Part shown: positions 1-10,580 of the stretch, in pieces | Position numbering within the stretch: position 1 is the first letter of the stretch | Layout: every line of letters begins with the position of its first letter | Origin: Tamarix chinensis | Lineage: Eukaryota > Streptophyta > Magnoliopsida > Caryophyllales > Tamaricaceae | DNA: 64,000 nt | Direction of reading: 5' to 3' | Assembly (NCBI GenBank): GCA_030549775.1 | Contig: CM060178.1 | Coordinates: forward strand, 64,408,896-64,472,895 | Notes under the pieces: model-generated | Database searches by the model: none | What the model was told of the DNA's origin: nothing | Seen by the model: the letters and a program-made list of their open reading frames with translations, nothing else | Position numbers and translations under genes: made by a program

Positions 1-1479
1 ATAAACTCTAAGAAAGGGAGAATTCAGTAGAGCATAATGCAGCAATTCATAGGGTGATTGAGTATTAGATTTATAGGGGTAAAATGGGGAATGGAAATGT
101 TTTTTTAGTTTACAAGTTGTAAAAATAGGACCTATCATATATTTATTGTGACTAATAATAGTGGAGTGGACTAATTTTGTGAAGACATGAATTTCAGGAT
201 GGTAGAGATAATGATGACAAATCTAAGGCAATAGGGAAATGATTATGTTAAGAGCAATGTTATTAAAATTGTGATGTAGAAGTAAAAATCAATTCATCTT
301 GATAATAGAATTGGCATGATAGCAAGATCAAAGCACAATTGGTAAGGATTGATGAGATCGGTGGGATTCTAACCCTACAACGAATCATACTAATTCCAAA
401 CATACACCAATCTTTGAATTTAAAGGAGTGTATCATTACATTATGATTGGTAGGATTGAAGCAACATTGGTTTGGATTGGAGCAAGATCAATCAAGATCA
501 GAGCATGTTCAGTTAGGAAAGGTTGTAAGATCTATTAATTCAAACAAAAAATAATTTTTAGCTTTGAAATGATAAAATATTATTTTCTCACTAAATATCC
601 TTAGTTTGAAGTATATTTTGAGTCTCCTTCACATCACTTTCATTCATTCTTTAAGACTCTATTCTAGTTATTTTCTTTCCTATCATCAATTTACCTCTTC
701 TCCCAAAGTCGCATCTTTATGTTCATCATGGCAAGACGAGTAATGGTAGCGAAAATTGATATACAATAATGTTGTGGAGGATCCAAGCCTTAATATTCCA
801 ATAATGACCATGAGACAAACTCTAATAACTCTATAATAGTAGCACCCACAAAATTTATTTTTTTCTCTTCTTAAATTCATCATAGGTATTTTCTAGAAAG
901 TATGACATTTGGAACATAATACTTTATTTTTTTTATTTTAGTTCCAAGATTGCATAAAAAAGTAATAATTTTGTCTAGTGATTTGGGATGAATATTTATA
1001 GTAATTATGATTCTGATTCACAACTTCTATGCTTTACTATAATGGAGTTGTGCTCCTTTTATGTAGAATTTATATGCATTTGATTTTGATATTATTCTAT
1101 GTGACTTGCTATTAAGTTTCTTGTATTGTATTATGCTTAAAATGATAATTAAATAAAATAGAAAAATAAGTAGTTCTTACTTTACGTATGTTTCTTTGTT
1201 CAACTCAATTATTTAACTATCTAAAAGCTTAACTATTTTGATTTTTCAACTTCAAAAGTGAATAATTTCTAGCATATAGGTGTTAATAAATAATATTTTT
1301 TTCATTTTCATAAGACCTTAAGATCCTACAATCTGATTATTTTGGCTCCTATTAATCATACATAGATGATGTAGGTGGATGGAGCAAATAGAGATTGCTA
1401 AAACTATTTCAACATAGAATCATGTTTATAGTGTGAAGATCCTTCATGGAATTAGCTTTAGAATTAAATTTAGTTAAAT
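1..1479. other. AT-rich stretch without recognisable gene
   Basis: I see no supported gene or RNA here. The composition is AT-rich and the short open frames are isolated and low in information. The right part lies just beyond the protease end of a minus-strand copia fragment (1480-2809), so some of it is probably decayed continuation of that element, but I could not follow integrase or reverse transcriptase motifs into it. Confidence 0.5.
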
Positions 1480-2809
1480 ATTTTTTTATCTATGGTGAAT
1501 TAAAAGGTAGAAATAAGATTTTTAAAAAGCTTAGGAATGACAATAATATTTTACAAATATTAGGATTTGGAAGGGATGGAGATAGAGGTGTCACCTATAT
1601 AGGAGATGGGTAATAAGGACTTATTACCAATAATAATTTTCTTTGATGAAGTACTACTAGAATAAGAAGCAAATGAAAGATTACCTATGTGTGATTTCAT
1701 GTACCAAGCATTATTAGGAGGCAAAAGTATAGTCATATTATTAAGAGAATTAACAAGTGTTGTTGAATCCTAAGAGGGTGGCTGAGGTGAGGGTCATTGA
1801 TTATAAGATAAGATAGGAGAATGTCGTGGGGGTACCAACAAGCATAGATATTCCTAGATTGGGGTTTGATGTAGGTGAACTAGTAGTTAAAGTTTATGGT
1901 CTTGAGCCAAAAAGGTTAGGTTTAGTAAGGTGAAACACCAAGGTTAAGGCCATGGGGTAAGAGTGGGCATAAATAGTAGGCATATAGGTTTTTGGGATAT
2001 TGTTGGTAGTGATTTCTAGGACATCCAATACCATTGTTGTTGTGACCTTCATGCTAGTTGTTATGGCCATGATGTCTAACATGGCTAAAGGAGGAAGACT
2101 AGTGATTCTACTGATGGGAAGATGGCTAATTACTGGGTTAGAAAATTTTTTAGCAGAGAGGATGTGTTTGAGGAAGAGATGAAGAAGATGTGTTGGTGGA
2201 AAATTCAAGAGTGGATATGAGAAGGGATTCTTCAAGTGGGAGGATGGAACTAGTGGCAATAAAAGAGGGAAAAGGGGACTAAATAGAATTGATGGAAGAA
2301 ATAATGGGAAAATTGTCATTGAGGCCAGGAAGAGTTTGAGGGAAAACAGTTTCGTCAAAGATTGGGTTGTTCACATCTGTAAGGTTATCAAAATTTATCT
2401 TTAATCTTTAACAATGATTGGAGATAAAGATACAGCATTATAAGAGGCCACAAAATTTAGCTTTGAATTTAATCACATGACTCTTCATATTGTCTCGGAA
2501 TAAGGTTTCAATGGTGACCCAGATGGTACGAATGATTCCATTTGGTGTAATGATAATATTAAAGATTTTAGGAGAGATAATGCCATAATGCTAAGAGATG
2601 ATAAGGTAGTTCAGATGCTAGCAATCATCATTGGTGGTTAGGGATAAAGTGCCACCAACGTGGCCTTTGAGGGAAAATTTACCAATGGTAAACATAAATA
2701 GCTCACATCATTTTTGGTTTTTAGGGTTCTTAAAATCAAGAGTAATGGGAACATGTGTTTTGGTGTTAGAGACATTAAGAGCGTGAAGGACAAGAAGGGA
2801 AGAGGTCAT
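1480..2809 (-). pseudogene. Ty1/copia Gag-protease fragment (Retrofit-like), decayed
   Basis: Read on the minus strand, this is the N-terminal part of a copia polyprotein. The ATG at 2809-2807 opens a gag region. Across several frames it keeps the UBN2-type pattern: a stretch like 'IRTIWVTIETLFRDN', then 'YCQRLKINFDNLTDV' and 'FPQTLPGLNDNFPIISSI' near 2340-2410. A protease-like segment follows near 1500-1720 ('NAWYMKSH', then 'IIIGNKSLLPISYIG'). The expected catalytic D-S-G is replaced by K-S-H, so the protease is dead. Stops and frameshifts occur throughout. Integrase, RT and RNase H were not found further along. A primer-binding site and LTR edge lie just upstream at 2861-2877. Confidence 0.7.
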
Positions 2810-2860
2810 GGTGGAAGACTTAGAGGCTATATGTAGTAGATGAAGGAAGAGGTATTAATT

Positions 2861-2874
2861 GGCATTTGATACCA
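2861..2874 (-). promoter_or_regulatory. tRNA-iMet primer binding site of the copia fragment
   Basis: The minus strand reads TGGTATCAAATGCC, a close match to the initiator-methionine primer site (TGGTATCAGAGC) used by most plant copia elements. It lies about 50 bp upstream of the gag ATG at 2809 and immediately inside a probable LTR end that starts TGAGGTTCGG on the plus strand at 2877. Confidence 0.7.
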
Positions 2875-2876
2875 TT

Positions 2877-3100
2877 TGAGGTTCGGAAAATCTCCACACA
2901 CTATGGAGAAGGTATATAATGTAATATTTATAATAATACATGAGATGAAAAATAGAATTTTTTTATACAAAATAATCCACATAAAATAGGATTTATAGTT
3001 ATTTAGTTCTCTTAAAATGTCTTACTATTAATTGGTAATTAGGTGTATTCTATCATAATCAAAGCATCTCATATGTTGTACTTCAAATTAAGGGGTGCGA
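2877..3100 (-). repeat. Probable 5' LTR remnant of the minus-strand copia
   Basis: The segment starts with TG directly beyond the primer binding site, as a copia LTR end should. Its outer boundary is not defined: I found no second copy of this LTR in the window, so the right limit is approximate. It gives way to AT-rich sequence and then to LINE sequence from about 3540. Confidence 0.4.
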
Positions 3101-3539
3101 TATAAAGGAACCTTTGATGATGGATCACTATCATAACCACATCCAACCAAATTTAATTACAATCCTAGATGCAACAATAGAGACACTAGAGAAACTAATG
3201 TTGATGCCTCCACCGATAGAGCAACCGAATTCTAAGTCAAAGGTTCAAGAAACGAATATTCTAAATGCTATTTATAAGATACTAAAACAATTTATTGCAA
3301 TTTTAGTGGTGTTTCTAAGCCTAGGTTTATGAAATCTACATTTGGGCTTACAAACCTTGATTGTTATTTTATTGCAAAATAAGTGATAAGGTGAAAAGGC
3401 ATAAAAAATTGATGAAAGCTTGGGATTATCTAACAATCACACACAAGATACAATAGGGATATTAAGTATAATTTGTATTATGTGGAATAAGGAGAAGGAT
3501 TTTAAAGACATGGTTGAGGAAGCTCACCATGTTGTTACT

Positions 3540-4206
3540 CTACATGCTTAGGTATCGTATATGAGTGAGAGAGTTTGGGTTTGTAAGAGAGTCAATGGCA
3601 TTATGATTTAGCAAAGACCTAATAGAATTTGGGTTAATGGAGATTATTCTACTTGATTTCCAAATTCTAGGGTAAATCATATTTGTAAATTCTATTTGGA
3701 TCATTTCCTTGTAATTATTTCCTTCAATGATAATAAATTGTTTTATCATCATCTCTTGAGAATGGAGTTGATGTGGCTAACAGGCCATGGTTTCTCTAAA
3801 TTAGCAAAGAATATATAGTCTAGATCTTCTACTGAAATTATCTTTTTCTTGGGGTTCTTACCCAAACAAGCCAATAGTTGGCATAATGAATTGTTGGGTA
3901 ACATCTTTCTCAAAATTAAAAATCTTAGGGTTTCCCTTTCTCATTCTCAACTTGATCTCTCTCTGCACCCTTCAAAAGAGAATGCCTCATCTAAAATTCA
4001 TTTGAGGGATATCATGGAATCTCACATCCTAATAGAAGAAGAGTTATGGTGTAATAAATCTATAATGGACAAGCTATTTTTCGATGATAAGAATATTAAA
4101 TTCTAACACTTGTTTGCTATTAAGAGGCGCCCAAGGGACTAAATTCATAGCCTTCTTTTCGTTGAAGGTCAGAGATTCTATAAGACTTTTACCATTAACA
4201 ATCTTA
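3540..4206 (+). pseudogene. L1-type LINE ORF2, endonuclease end and linker (first piece)
   Basis: Broken frames show the end of an L1-type endonuclease domain ('NSRVNHICKFYLDHF', then 'RMELMWLTGHGFSKLAKN') near 3660-3815. After it comes the linker before the reverse transcriptase: 'EEELWCNKSIMDKLFFDDKN', then 'FAIKRRPRD'. This corresponds to the family pattern of a W-x-x-K-S block, then D-x-N-T-K-F-F, then a basic R-R stretch. The reading continues after the copia insertion at 10581, so 3540-4206 and 10581-13275 are one element split by that insertion. Stops show it is inactive. Confidence 0.65.
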
Positions 4207-4743
4207 TGAGCTTTAACTAGGTATTTTATGCACAACATAATATTGTTTTGGTTCGTACATGTGCTAGAGAAGTTTGATGATGAATTGTGAATTATGTGAT
4301 AAATGCGGGGGCTATATTTATTAACATGGGGTATGCTTATTCACATAATATTTTGATGTGATTTTTTCACAAAAATTTATGAGTAAGAAAATTAACATGG
4401 GAGTCCCATATTTCTTAACATGGACTGTATTTTTTAGTAAACTTATAAAACATGTTGTTCTTCTTGATAGGATTTTATCTAACATAAAAAATATATGATA
4501 AAAATCCTAGCTTCCAAGTCATTCAAGTAAATCTTCTTCTTATCCATAGTGTTCTCCTTATTGGAGAATTATTTCTTTGTATAGTTGGTTAATTCATTAG
4601 TTGAATCATCAAGTAATTAACAAGTGCATGAATAAAGAACTCTATTATTCCTAATTATTCTATCTTATAATTTAGTTATCAATTATTTAAGTAATTTGTC
4701 AATTATAATATTTATTTAGTTCTATTAAATTAATTTTATTCCA
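4207..4743 (+). repeat. 5' LTR of the copia element
   Basis: This 537-bp copy starts TGAGCTTTAACTAGG and ends TTATTCCA. It aligns along its length with 9963-10580: shared blocks include the GTGATAAA(T/C)ATG stretch, the 'aacatgg' repeats, the ATATGATAAAAA(T)CC stretch and the tail TAATTGGTTAATT. A degenerate primer site TTTGGTATTATTTTTG follows at about 4751. Confidence 0.8.
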
Positions 4744-4852
4744 TAATAATTTGGTATTATTTTTGTGGCCATTGAAGAAATATAGTGTTTGAGTTGGCTG
4801 TAAGATTTCATACTAAGAAGTTTAATTAATCCGTTAATATTAAATTATGGAA

Positions 4853-5510
4853 ATTAAAGATGCAGGTGATTATGATTTAGAATGGGTTAAATAAAGTTTT
4901 ATAAGATCATTTAAATAACCAAGAACCAATGATGGATGAGAGGTTTGAAGAGTTATATTTGAAGGCTCTCTATACCATACAACTATGTTTCTCTAACGAT
5001 GTATTGTGGTAAGTGGTAAAGGAATAAACAGTGGTTCTCTTGTGGTTGAAACTTGAGTCATTATATATGACAAAGTTAGTAGCAAATCATATACTATTGA
5101 GGAGTTTGCTTCATGCCCTAAAATTTGGAGATAGTTAATCTTTCAAAGTTCATTTAGATGAGCTTGATTGTATTATGATGGATTTACATAACATAGATGT
5201 CAAACTTAATGATGAAGATTTGGCCATTATTCTTTTGTGTTCTTTTCCCGCTATCTTTTATAATTTTCATAAGACCATTTTATATGGAAAGGAAAAGTTA
5301 GTCCTTAGAGATCTGAAATCCACCCTACTACAATGAGAGTTGATTAGTGTTAGTTGATTCATAGTGGTACTTTCAAGGACTCACAATAAGGGAATTGTAT
5401 CAAGGAGAGGAATCAGGGGTGGGGTTCAGGTGACATAAAAATTATAGATCTAAGTTAAAGATTTAGCAGTCTCACAAAAAAGATCATTTAAGGATGTATT
5501 TTCCTAATAA
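4853..5510 (+). pseudogene. Copia gag (UBN2 domain), broken
   Basis: The pseudo-frame begins with an ATG at 4853. Around 5040-5330 it shows the UBN2 hallmark of Tnt1/Sire-like gag: 'LKLESLYMTKLVAN', 'HLDELDCIMMDLHNIDVKLN' and 'DEDLAIILLCSFPAIFYNF'. The intact protein would be the capsid precursor. Stops and frame changes occur near 4890 and 5110. No convincing CCHC zinc knuckle survives downstream. Confidence 0.75.
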
Positions 5511-5619
5511 GATTTGATGCTTCATTTGTTGAGTCATCCAATACGAAGGATGATATTGTTATTACCCAAGATGAAAGTGATTGAGATGTGTTAACAGTCA
5601 CTGATAGACAAATCAATAT

Positions 5620-6262
5620 TAGGGATAGATAAATCTTAGATTTTAGGTTTTCCTACCATATATGTCCCAACCAGAGTTGGTTTCAGACATTTGAGGTGAC
5701 TCGAGGTGGATTTTTCTTAATAGGAAATGATGTTGGTTGCAAATTTGCAAGGATGGGGATGGTGAAGGTGAGAATTCCTAATGGTGTGGTTAGCACACTA
5801 TCTAATGTGAGACATGTTTTTGAGATGACAAAGGATATCATCTCTTTAAGTTCCTTAGATTGTAATTGGTATTGATATGTTATTAAGGATGGTACCCTAA
5901 GAGTTATAAAAGGATCTTTAGTGGCGATAAAGAAGAAGTGGGTTAGGGAATTGTATGAGTTTAGGGGTTCCATTGTTATGGAGATAATTGTTGTGACATC
6001 ACCGAGTTTGATAGACTCAAATATTATGAGACTTTACCACATGAGATTGGGGCAAATGAGTGTTAGAGGACTAAGTCAACTCTCAAAGAAGGAGTTAGTC
6101 GATGGACAAAGTATGGCTACTATAGAATTTTGTCAGTGCTATGTGTTTGGCAAGCAGAAATGGGTTAATTTTTCAATAGTTAAGCAGAGTATAAGGGCAC
6201 CTCTTGAGTATATCCATTCAAATTTATTGGGCCCAAAGTGATTTGTTTCCAAAGGAGGTTTG
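5620..6262 (+). pseudogene. Copia protease and integrase N-terminal domain, broken
   Basis: The protease motif reads 'ILDFRFSYHICP' where the family has W-I-L-D-S-G-C-S-Y-H-M-C-P. The aspartate is kept but the following S-G is lost. Conserved 'VKVRIPNGVVSTLSNVRHV' follows. An open stretch then carries the pre-integrase domain: 'RLYHMRLGQMSVRGL', then a cysteine pair in 'FCQCYVFGKQKWVNFS'. The frame enters the integrase core near 6230 and is cut by the Cassandra insertion at 6267; it resumes at 7445 with 'YLLTFINDLSRKLWV'. Confidence 0.8.
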
Positions 6263-6325
6263 TAGTTGTAATACCCCAAATCGAGGGGAGTGTTATAAGG
6301 ATTGATCTGGCTACTTATATCAACA

Positions 6326-6424
6326 TGGTATACCATCCTTTTGGTGATTCCGTCCTAAGAACTCCACAGTTAAGCGTGCTGGCCGTGGAGCAATTTTAGG
6401 ATGGGTGACCTTCTGGGAAGTTCT
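6326..6424 (+). ncRNA. 5S rRNA-like domain in Cassandra LTR 1
   Basis: The stretch contains AAGAACTCCACAGTTAAGCG and then GGATGGGTGACCTTCTGGGA, matching the 5S rRNA internal control region: box A AGTTAAGCGTGCT near 6369 and box C GGATGGGTGACC at 6399. In Cassandra this domain is known to keep the RNA polymerase III promoter. It is not a 5S gene, since the segment between the boxes and the 3' end diverge. Confidence 0.88.
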
Positions 6425-6765
6425 GAAAATTTCTCGGAAAGTGCGTGAGTGAGGACAAAGCGCACTGAAAGGACTCGTGTTGATCTGTGGGGCTAGCCGA
6501 TCAATTCGAAAATGCTCCAAGGTAGCCCCCGTGTGGTCGTATCGACTCGAGGTGTTACAAATGGTATCAGAGCGAAACCGCGACCGTGAGCTGAACTTAG
6601 ATGAGCCAGTCAGTCACCTAGCGGGACGATTCTTGGGATGAACTGTATTGAGACAGTCATTGGTTGAGTTGCAACGAGGACGTTACCTTCTTTGATTGGG
6701 GGTGAATGTAATACCCCAAATCGAGGGGAGTGTTATAAGGATTGATCTGGCTACTTATATCAATA

Positions 6766-6864
6766 TGGTATACCATCCTTTTGGTGATTCCGTCCTAAGA
6801 ACTCCACAGTTAAGCGTACTGGCCATGGAGCAATTTTAGGATGGGTGACCTTCTGGGAAGTTCT
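6766..6864 (+). ncRNA. 5S rRNA-like domain in Cassandra LTR 2
   Basis: This repeats the LTR 1 domain 440 bp downstream. Box A carries a G-to-A change (AAGCGTACT) and the linker has a further G-to-A; box C is unchanged. Confidence 0.87.
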
Positions 6865-7205
6865 AAAAATTTCTCGGAAAGTGCGTGAGTGAGGACAAAG
6901 CGCACTGAAAGGACTCGTGTTGATCTGTGGGGCTAGCCGATCAATTCGAAAATGCTCCAAGGTAGCCCCCGTGTGATCGTATCGACTCGAGGTGTTACAA
7001 ATGGTATCAGAGCGAAACCGCGACCGTGAGCTGAACTTAGATGAGCCAGTCAGTCACCTAGCGGGACGATTCTTGGGATGAACTGTATTGAGACAGTCAT
7101 TGGTTGAGTCGCAACGAGGACGTTGCCTTCTTTGATTGGGGGTGAATGTAATACCCCAAATCGAGGGGAGTGTTATAAGGATTGATCTAGCTACTTATAT
7201 CAACA

Positions 7206-7304
7206 TGGTATACCATCCTTTTGGTGATTCCGTCCTAAGAACTCCACAGTTAAGCGTGCTGGTCGTGGAGCAATTTTAGGATGGGTGACCTTCTGGGAAG
7301 TTCT
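7206..7304 (+). ncRNA. 5S rRNA-like domain in Cassandra LTR 3
   Basis: This is the third copy, 440 bp further on. Box A (AGTTAAGCGTGCT) and box C are intact; a C-to-T change lies between them. Confidence 0.87.
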
Positions 7305-7444
7305 GAAAATTTCTCGGAAAGTGCGTGAGTGAGGACAAAGCGCACTGAAAGGACTCGTGTTGATCTGTGGGGCTAGCCGATCAATTCGAAAATGCTCCAA
7401 GGTAGCCCCTGTGTGGTCGTATTGACTCGAGGTGTTACAGTAGT

Positions 7445-8040
7445 ACTTGCTCACATTTATTAATGACCTCTCTAGGAAGTTATGGGTGTAAGAATAAGAA
7501 TAATATGTTTAGTGTTTTTAAATGAAGAAAGACCATGCTACAGAAGCATACTAGAAAGAAAGTTACGTGTGATAAGACAGATAATGGTCTTGAGTTTTTT
7601 TAGTAGAGGTTCATTAATTTCTACCAAGACCATATGATAGCGAGTCACCACACTTGTGTTGAGAGACCATAGTAGAATAGGGTTGCTAAGTGGATGAACA
7701 GGAAACTATTAGAGAAGGCTTATTGGTTGTTATCACAAGGAGGCCTTAGCAAAGAGTTTTGGGCTGAGGTCATTCATATGGCATCATACTTGGTCAACCA
7801 GTCACCAAATCAGATTATTAAGATGAAGAAACTAAACGATTTATGGCCTGGTAAGCCAACTGATTGCTATGATTTCCATGTATTTGGTTTCCTTACTTTT
7901 TAATATGTGAATAATGATAAAGTTCATCATAAAACCAATAAGTATATTCCTTTACATTACATTTGGAGTGAAGGGGTTCAAGTTATGGTTCCTTGCTACA
8001 TCTATGTTCATGACTAGTAGGGATTTTACCTTTAATGAGT
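7445..8040 (+). pseudogene. Copia integrase core, broken
   Basis: This continues the frame cut by Cassandra. It shows 'YLLTFINDLSRKLWV', then 'TDNGLEF' near 7580 (the second catalytic Asp is kept), then 'NRVAKWMNRKLLEKA' near 7680-7720, where plant copia has V-A-E-R-M-N. The catalytic Glu is therefore Lys. The open frame 7694-7903 ends in 'DFHVFGFLTF', the family block before the GKFD region. Several in-frame stops lie between 7480 and 7690. Confidence 0.8.
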
Positions 8041-8199
8041 CCTTATTCCTTTAGAAGACTAAGAATTGTGATGTTGTCTCTAAGGAGGTGGGGAAAGATA
8101 GTGTTTCAAACCAAGTGGAGATTAAGTTAGATGACAAAGACCCATCTAATAAACTCACTATTTATGAAGTGGATGGATCCATGAAGCATGTGGATAAAA

Positions 8200-9130
8200 A
8201 AAGGTGTTACTCCATGTAGAGCATGGAGAATTTTATGCCTCTAGTTGGGTATGGCTTTGAAGAATTGTTTAGCTATGTTTTATCTAGTGTAGAGACTATT
8301 GTTGATCTGTATGAGAGAACATCATTATTAGAGGTTGTTATGAATTTTGATTCTATTAAGTGGCATGTTACTAAAAAGGAGGAGATGGAATTATTATTTA
8401 AGAATTAGACATGGGACCTTATGAAGGAACCAAGGAGGAAGAAGATTGTTAATTGCAAATGGGTGTACAAGCTCAAATAAGGAGCCTCAGTGATCTAGGG
8501 ACTAAGGTACAAGGATCATTTAGTTGAACATGGATTCAGTCAGATTCTAAGAATGGACTATAATGAGTTATTTTCTTCTATGGTTAGTCATACTAATATT
8601 CATATTTTTATTGTGCCTATGCCTATACATGACCTAAAGTTGGAAGAATTGGATATTAAAACTATATTTCTGCATGGTCAAATTGAGGAAGAGATTTACA
8701 TGCATCAGCCTGATGGGTTTGTTGTTGAGGGGATGTGTGACCATGTGTCCCTATTGAAGAGGCCACTATCTAGTCTAAAGAAGTCTCCTAGATAGTGGAT
8801 TAAAATATTTTATCATTTTATACTTGAGATTTGTTTCCATAAGAGTTAATATGATGGATCTGTGTACTTGAAAATGATAGAGGGTGGATCACCTGTGCAT
8901 GTTTTGCTCTATGATGATAACATACTTATTAAGGAAAAATATGTGTTTTATGTTAATAAGATGAAGACAACACTGAAGATTTAATTTTGAGATGAAGGAT
9001 CTTTTAGCTTCAAAGGGAATCATTAGCATGGAGATCATAAAAGACTGAGAGTGGAAGCTTTTGCACTTAACAAAAGAATTCTATGTGAACAAGATGATGT
9101 AGAGGTTTCATATGATGGATGCTAAGTCGA
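8200..9130 (+). pseudogene. Copia reverse transcriptase (RVT_2), broken
   Basis: Motifs in order: 'KWHVTKKEEMELLFKN' and 'TWDLMKEPRRKKIVNCKWVYKLK' near 8360-8480; 'LEELDIKTIFLHGQIEEEIY' near 8640-8700, with the family block D-V-K-T-A-F-L-H-G altered at one residue; 'MHQPDGFVV' near 8701; and the active-site block near 8910, reading 'LLYDDN' where the family has L-L-Y-V-D-D. The valine codon is missing. Frameshifts and stops make it non-functional. Confidence 0.82.
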
Positions 9131-9880
9131 TGGCACTTAGTTGGCTACTCACTTCACATTATCAACTTTAGATTGTCCCAAATCTAAAGAGGAAGAGTTG
9201 TTCATGGCTACTTTTTCCTATTAAAATGTTATTGGTTGTATTATGTATGTTATGGTGTGCACCCGATCTAATAGCACTCAAGTTGCTAATGTTGTGAGTC
9301 GATATATAAGAAATCTAGGGAAGGCTCACTAGCAAGAATTAAGTGGATTATAAGGTGCTTGAAGGGTATGGCATCATCTTGTATAGAGTATAGGATGTTA
9401 TTGGATTCATTAGTTGGGTTCATAGACTTTTATTATGGTGGAGACCTTGATTAAAGGAGGTTTGCCGATGGATATATTCTTTTTGTCTTAGTTGTTTAAC
9501 TATTATCTAGAGGTCTTCCTTGTAGGAGGTGATGGCCTTGTCCACTACTAAGGTAGATTATATGCCTATGATATAGGCTTTTTAGAAAGTCGTGTGGCTT
9601 AGTGATTTCATATGTGAGCTAGGATTTGATTATGGTGCTCCATTCTTTCAAGGACATAGCTAGAGTATTATCTATTTAGCGAAGAATTAGAATTCTTACC
9701 ATCATCAAATGAATAAAATTAACATCATGTATCATCTTATCTGAGATATTGTTGTTGTAAGTAAAGTTGTGTTGGAGAAAGTGGGTACGTTGAATAATCC
9801 AGTTGATATGCTAACAAAGCCACTAAGTGTTGGTAAGTTTGAGTATTTCTCATACTTGATTGGTGTTCATAGGCAATGAG
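9131..9880 (+). pseudogene. Copia RNase H and polyprotein C-terminus, broken
   Basis: Weak RNase H remnants are followed by the conserved copia tail 'VGTLNNPVDMLTKPL', then 'GKFEYFSYLIGV', at about 9780-9875. This fits the usual N-P-A-D-(M/L)-L-T-K ending. The 3' LTR begins about 80 bp downstream. Confidence 0.75.
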
Positions 9881-9962
9881 ACCCTTGGTTGGGTTAGTTA
9901 TTTTTTTCGTAGAGGTTCTTCCATGTCACACATCACAAATATTGCATTAAAGTAGAGAATTG

Positions 9963-10580
9963 TGAGCTTTGATTAGGTATTTGATGCATATCATAGCATT
10001 ATTTTGGTTTGTGCAGGTGTTAGAAAAGTTCAATGTTGAATTATATATTTTGTGATAAACATGGGGAACCTATGTCTACTAACATGGGTCATGTTTATTC
10101 ATTGATGTGTTTTTTCAGAAAAAAACTAGAGTAAAAAAAACACAAGGTTCCATGTTTCTCAACACGGACTATGCTTTTTAAGGATCATACAAAATACATT
10201 GTTTTCCCTGGTAGGGTTTTTATCTAGTATAAATAGAGATATGATAAAAACCCTATCTATTAAGTTGTGCAAATCAATCTTCTCATTTTCTCTATAGTTT
10301 TATCCTTGTTATAGAACTATTTTTTATGTAATTGGTTAATTAATTAGTTGAATCATAATGTAATTACATAAATGTACAAATAAAGATCTCTATTTTTCCC
10401 TAATTGTTACACAAATGTATGAATGAAGATCTCTGTTTTCCCTAATTGTTACATAAATGTACAAATAAAGATCTCTATATTTCTCTAATTGTTCTATCTT
10501 ATGATTGAATTAACAATTGGTTAATTGTATTTTTAATTTTGATATTTGTTCAGAACTATTCAATTTGGCTTTATTCTGCA
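9963..10580 (+). repeat. 3' LTR of the copia element, with triplicated internal block
   Basis: Homologous to 4207-4743 but longer (618 bp). The extra length is a tandem triplication at about 10370-10495 of a unit holding 'aaatgtacaaataaagatctct' variants and 'ccctaattgttac', which is single in the 5' LTR. It starts TGAGCTTTGATTAGG and ends TTATTCTGCA. Confidence 0.8.

Larger units (their letters stand above)
6267..7439 (+). mobile_element. Trimeric Cassandra TRIM: three LTRs, two internal domains
   Basis: The structure is LTR 6267-6559, internal 6560-6706, LTR 6707-6999, internal 7000-7146, LTR 7147-7439. Each LTR is 293 bp, starting TGTAATACCCC and ending GGTGTTACA; each interior is 147 bp. 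Each interior opens with the iMet primer site TGGTATCAGAGC and closes with a polypurine tract (GATTGGGGGTGAA). The whole is flanked by the 5-bp duplication GTAGT (6262-6266 and 7440-7444). The LTRs contain 5S rRNA-like sequence, the defining trait of Cassandra. There is no coding capacity. It sits in a copia integrase. The copies differ only by a few transitions, so it is young relative to its surroundings. Confidence 0.93.
4207..10580 (+). mobile_element. Complete-length but dead Ty1/copia retrotransposon
   Basis: Two related LTRs (4207-4743 and 9963-10580), each starting TGAGCTTT and ending in CA, bracket gag, protease, integrase, RT and RNase H in the copia order. Every domain is broken by stops, and catalytic residues are lost. 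The internal region also holds a 1.2 kb Cassandra element at 6267-7439. The whole copy interrupts a LINE, whose linker ends at 4206 and whose RT resumes after 10580. ATCTTA-like sequence occurs beside both ends but not in clean register, so I do not claim a target-site duplication. Confidence 0.85.

Noticed and set aside
1894..2358. 154-codon minus frame
   Set aside because: Lies in a frame other than the recognisable copia gag on the same strand; Leu/Pro/Ser-rich by composition.
6326..7304. Genuine tandem 5S rRNA genes
   Set aside because: Only the promoter half matches 5S; the units end in TG...CA LTR termini with PBS and PPT, so they are Cassandra LTRs.
6320..7454. Three near-identical 66-84 codon minus frames
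   Set aside because: They are repeats of the Cassandra LTR antisense; the region is non-coding.
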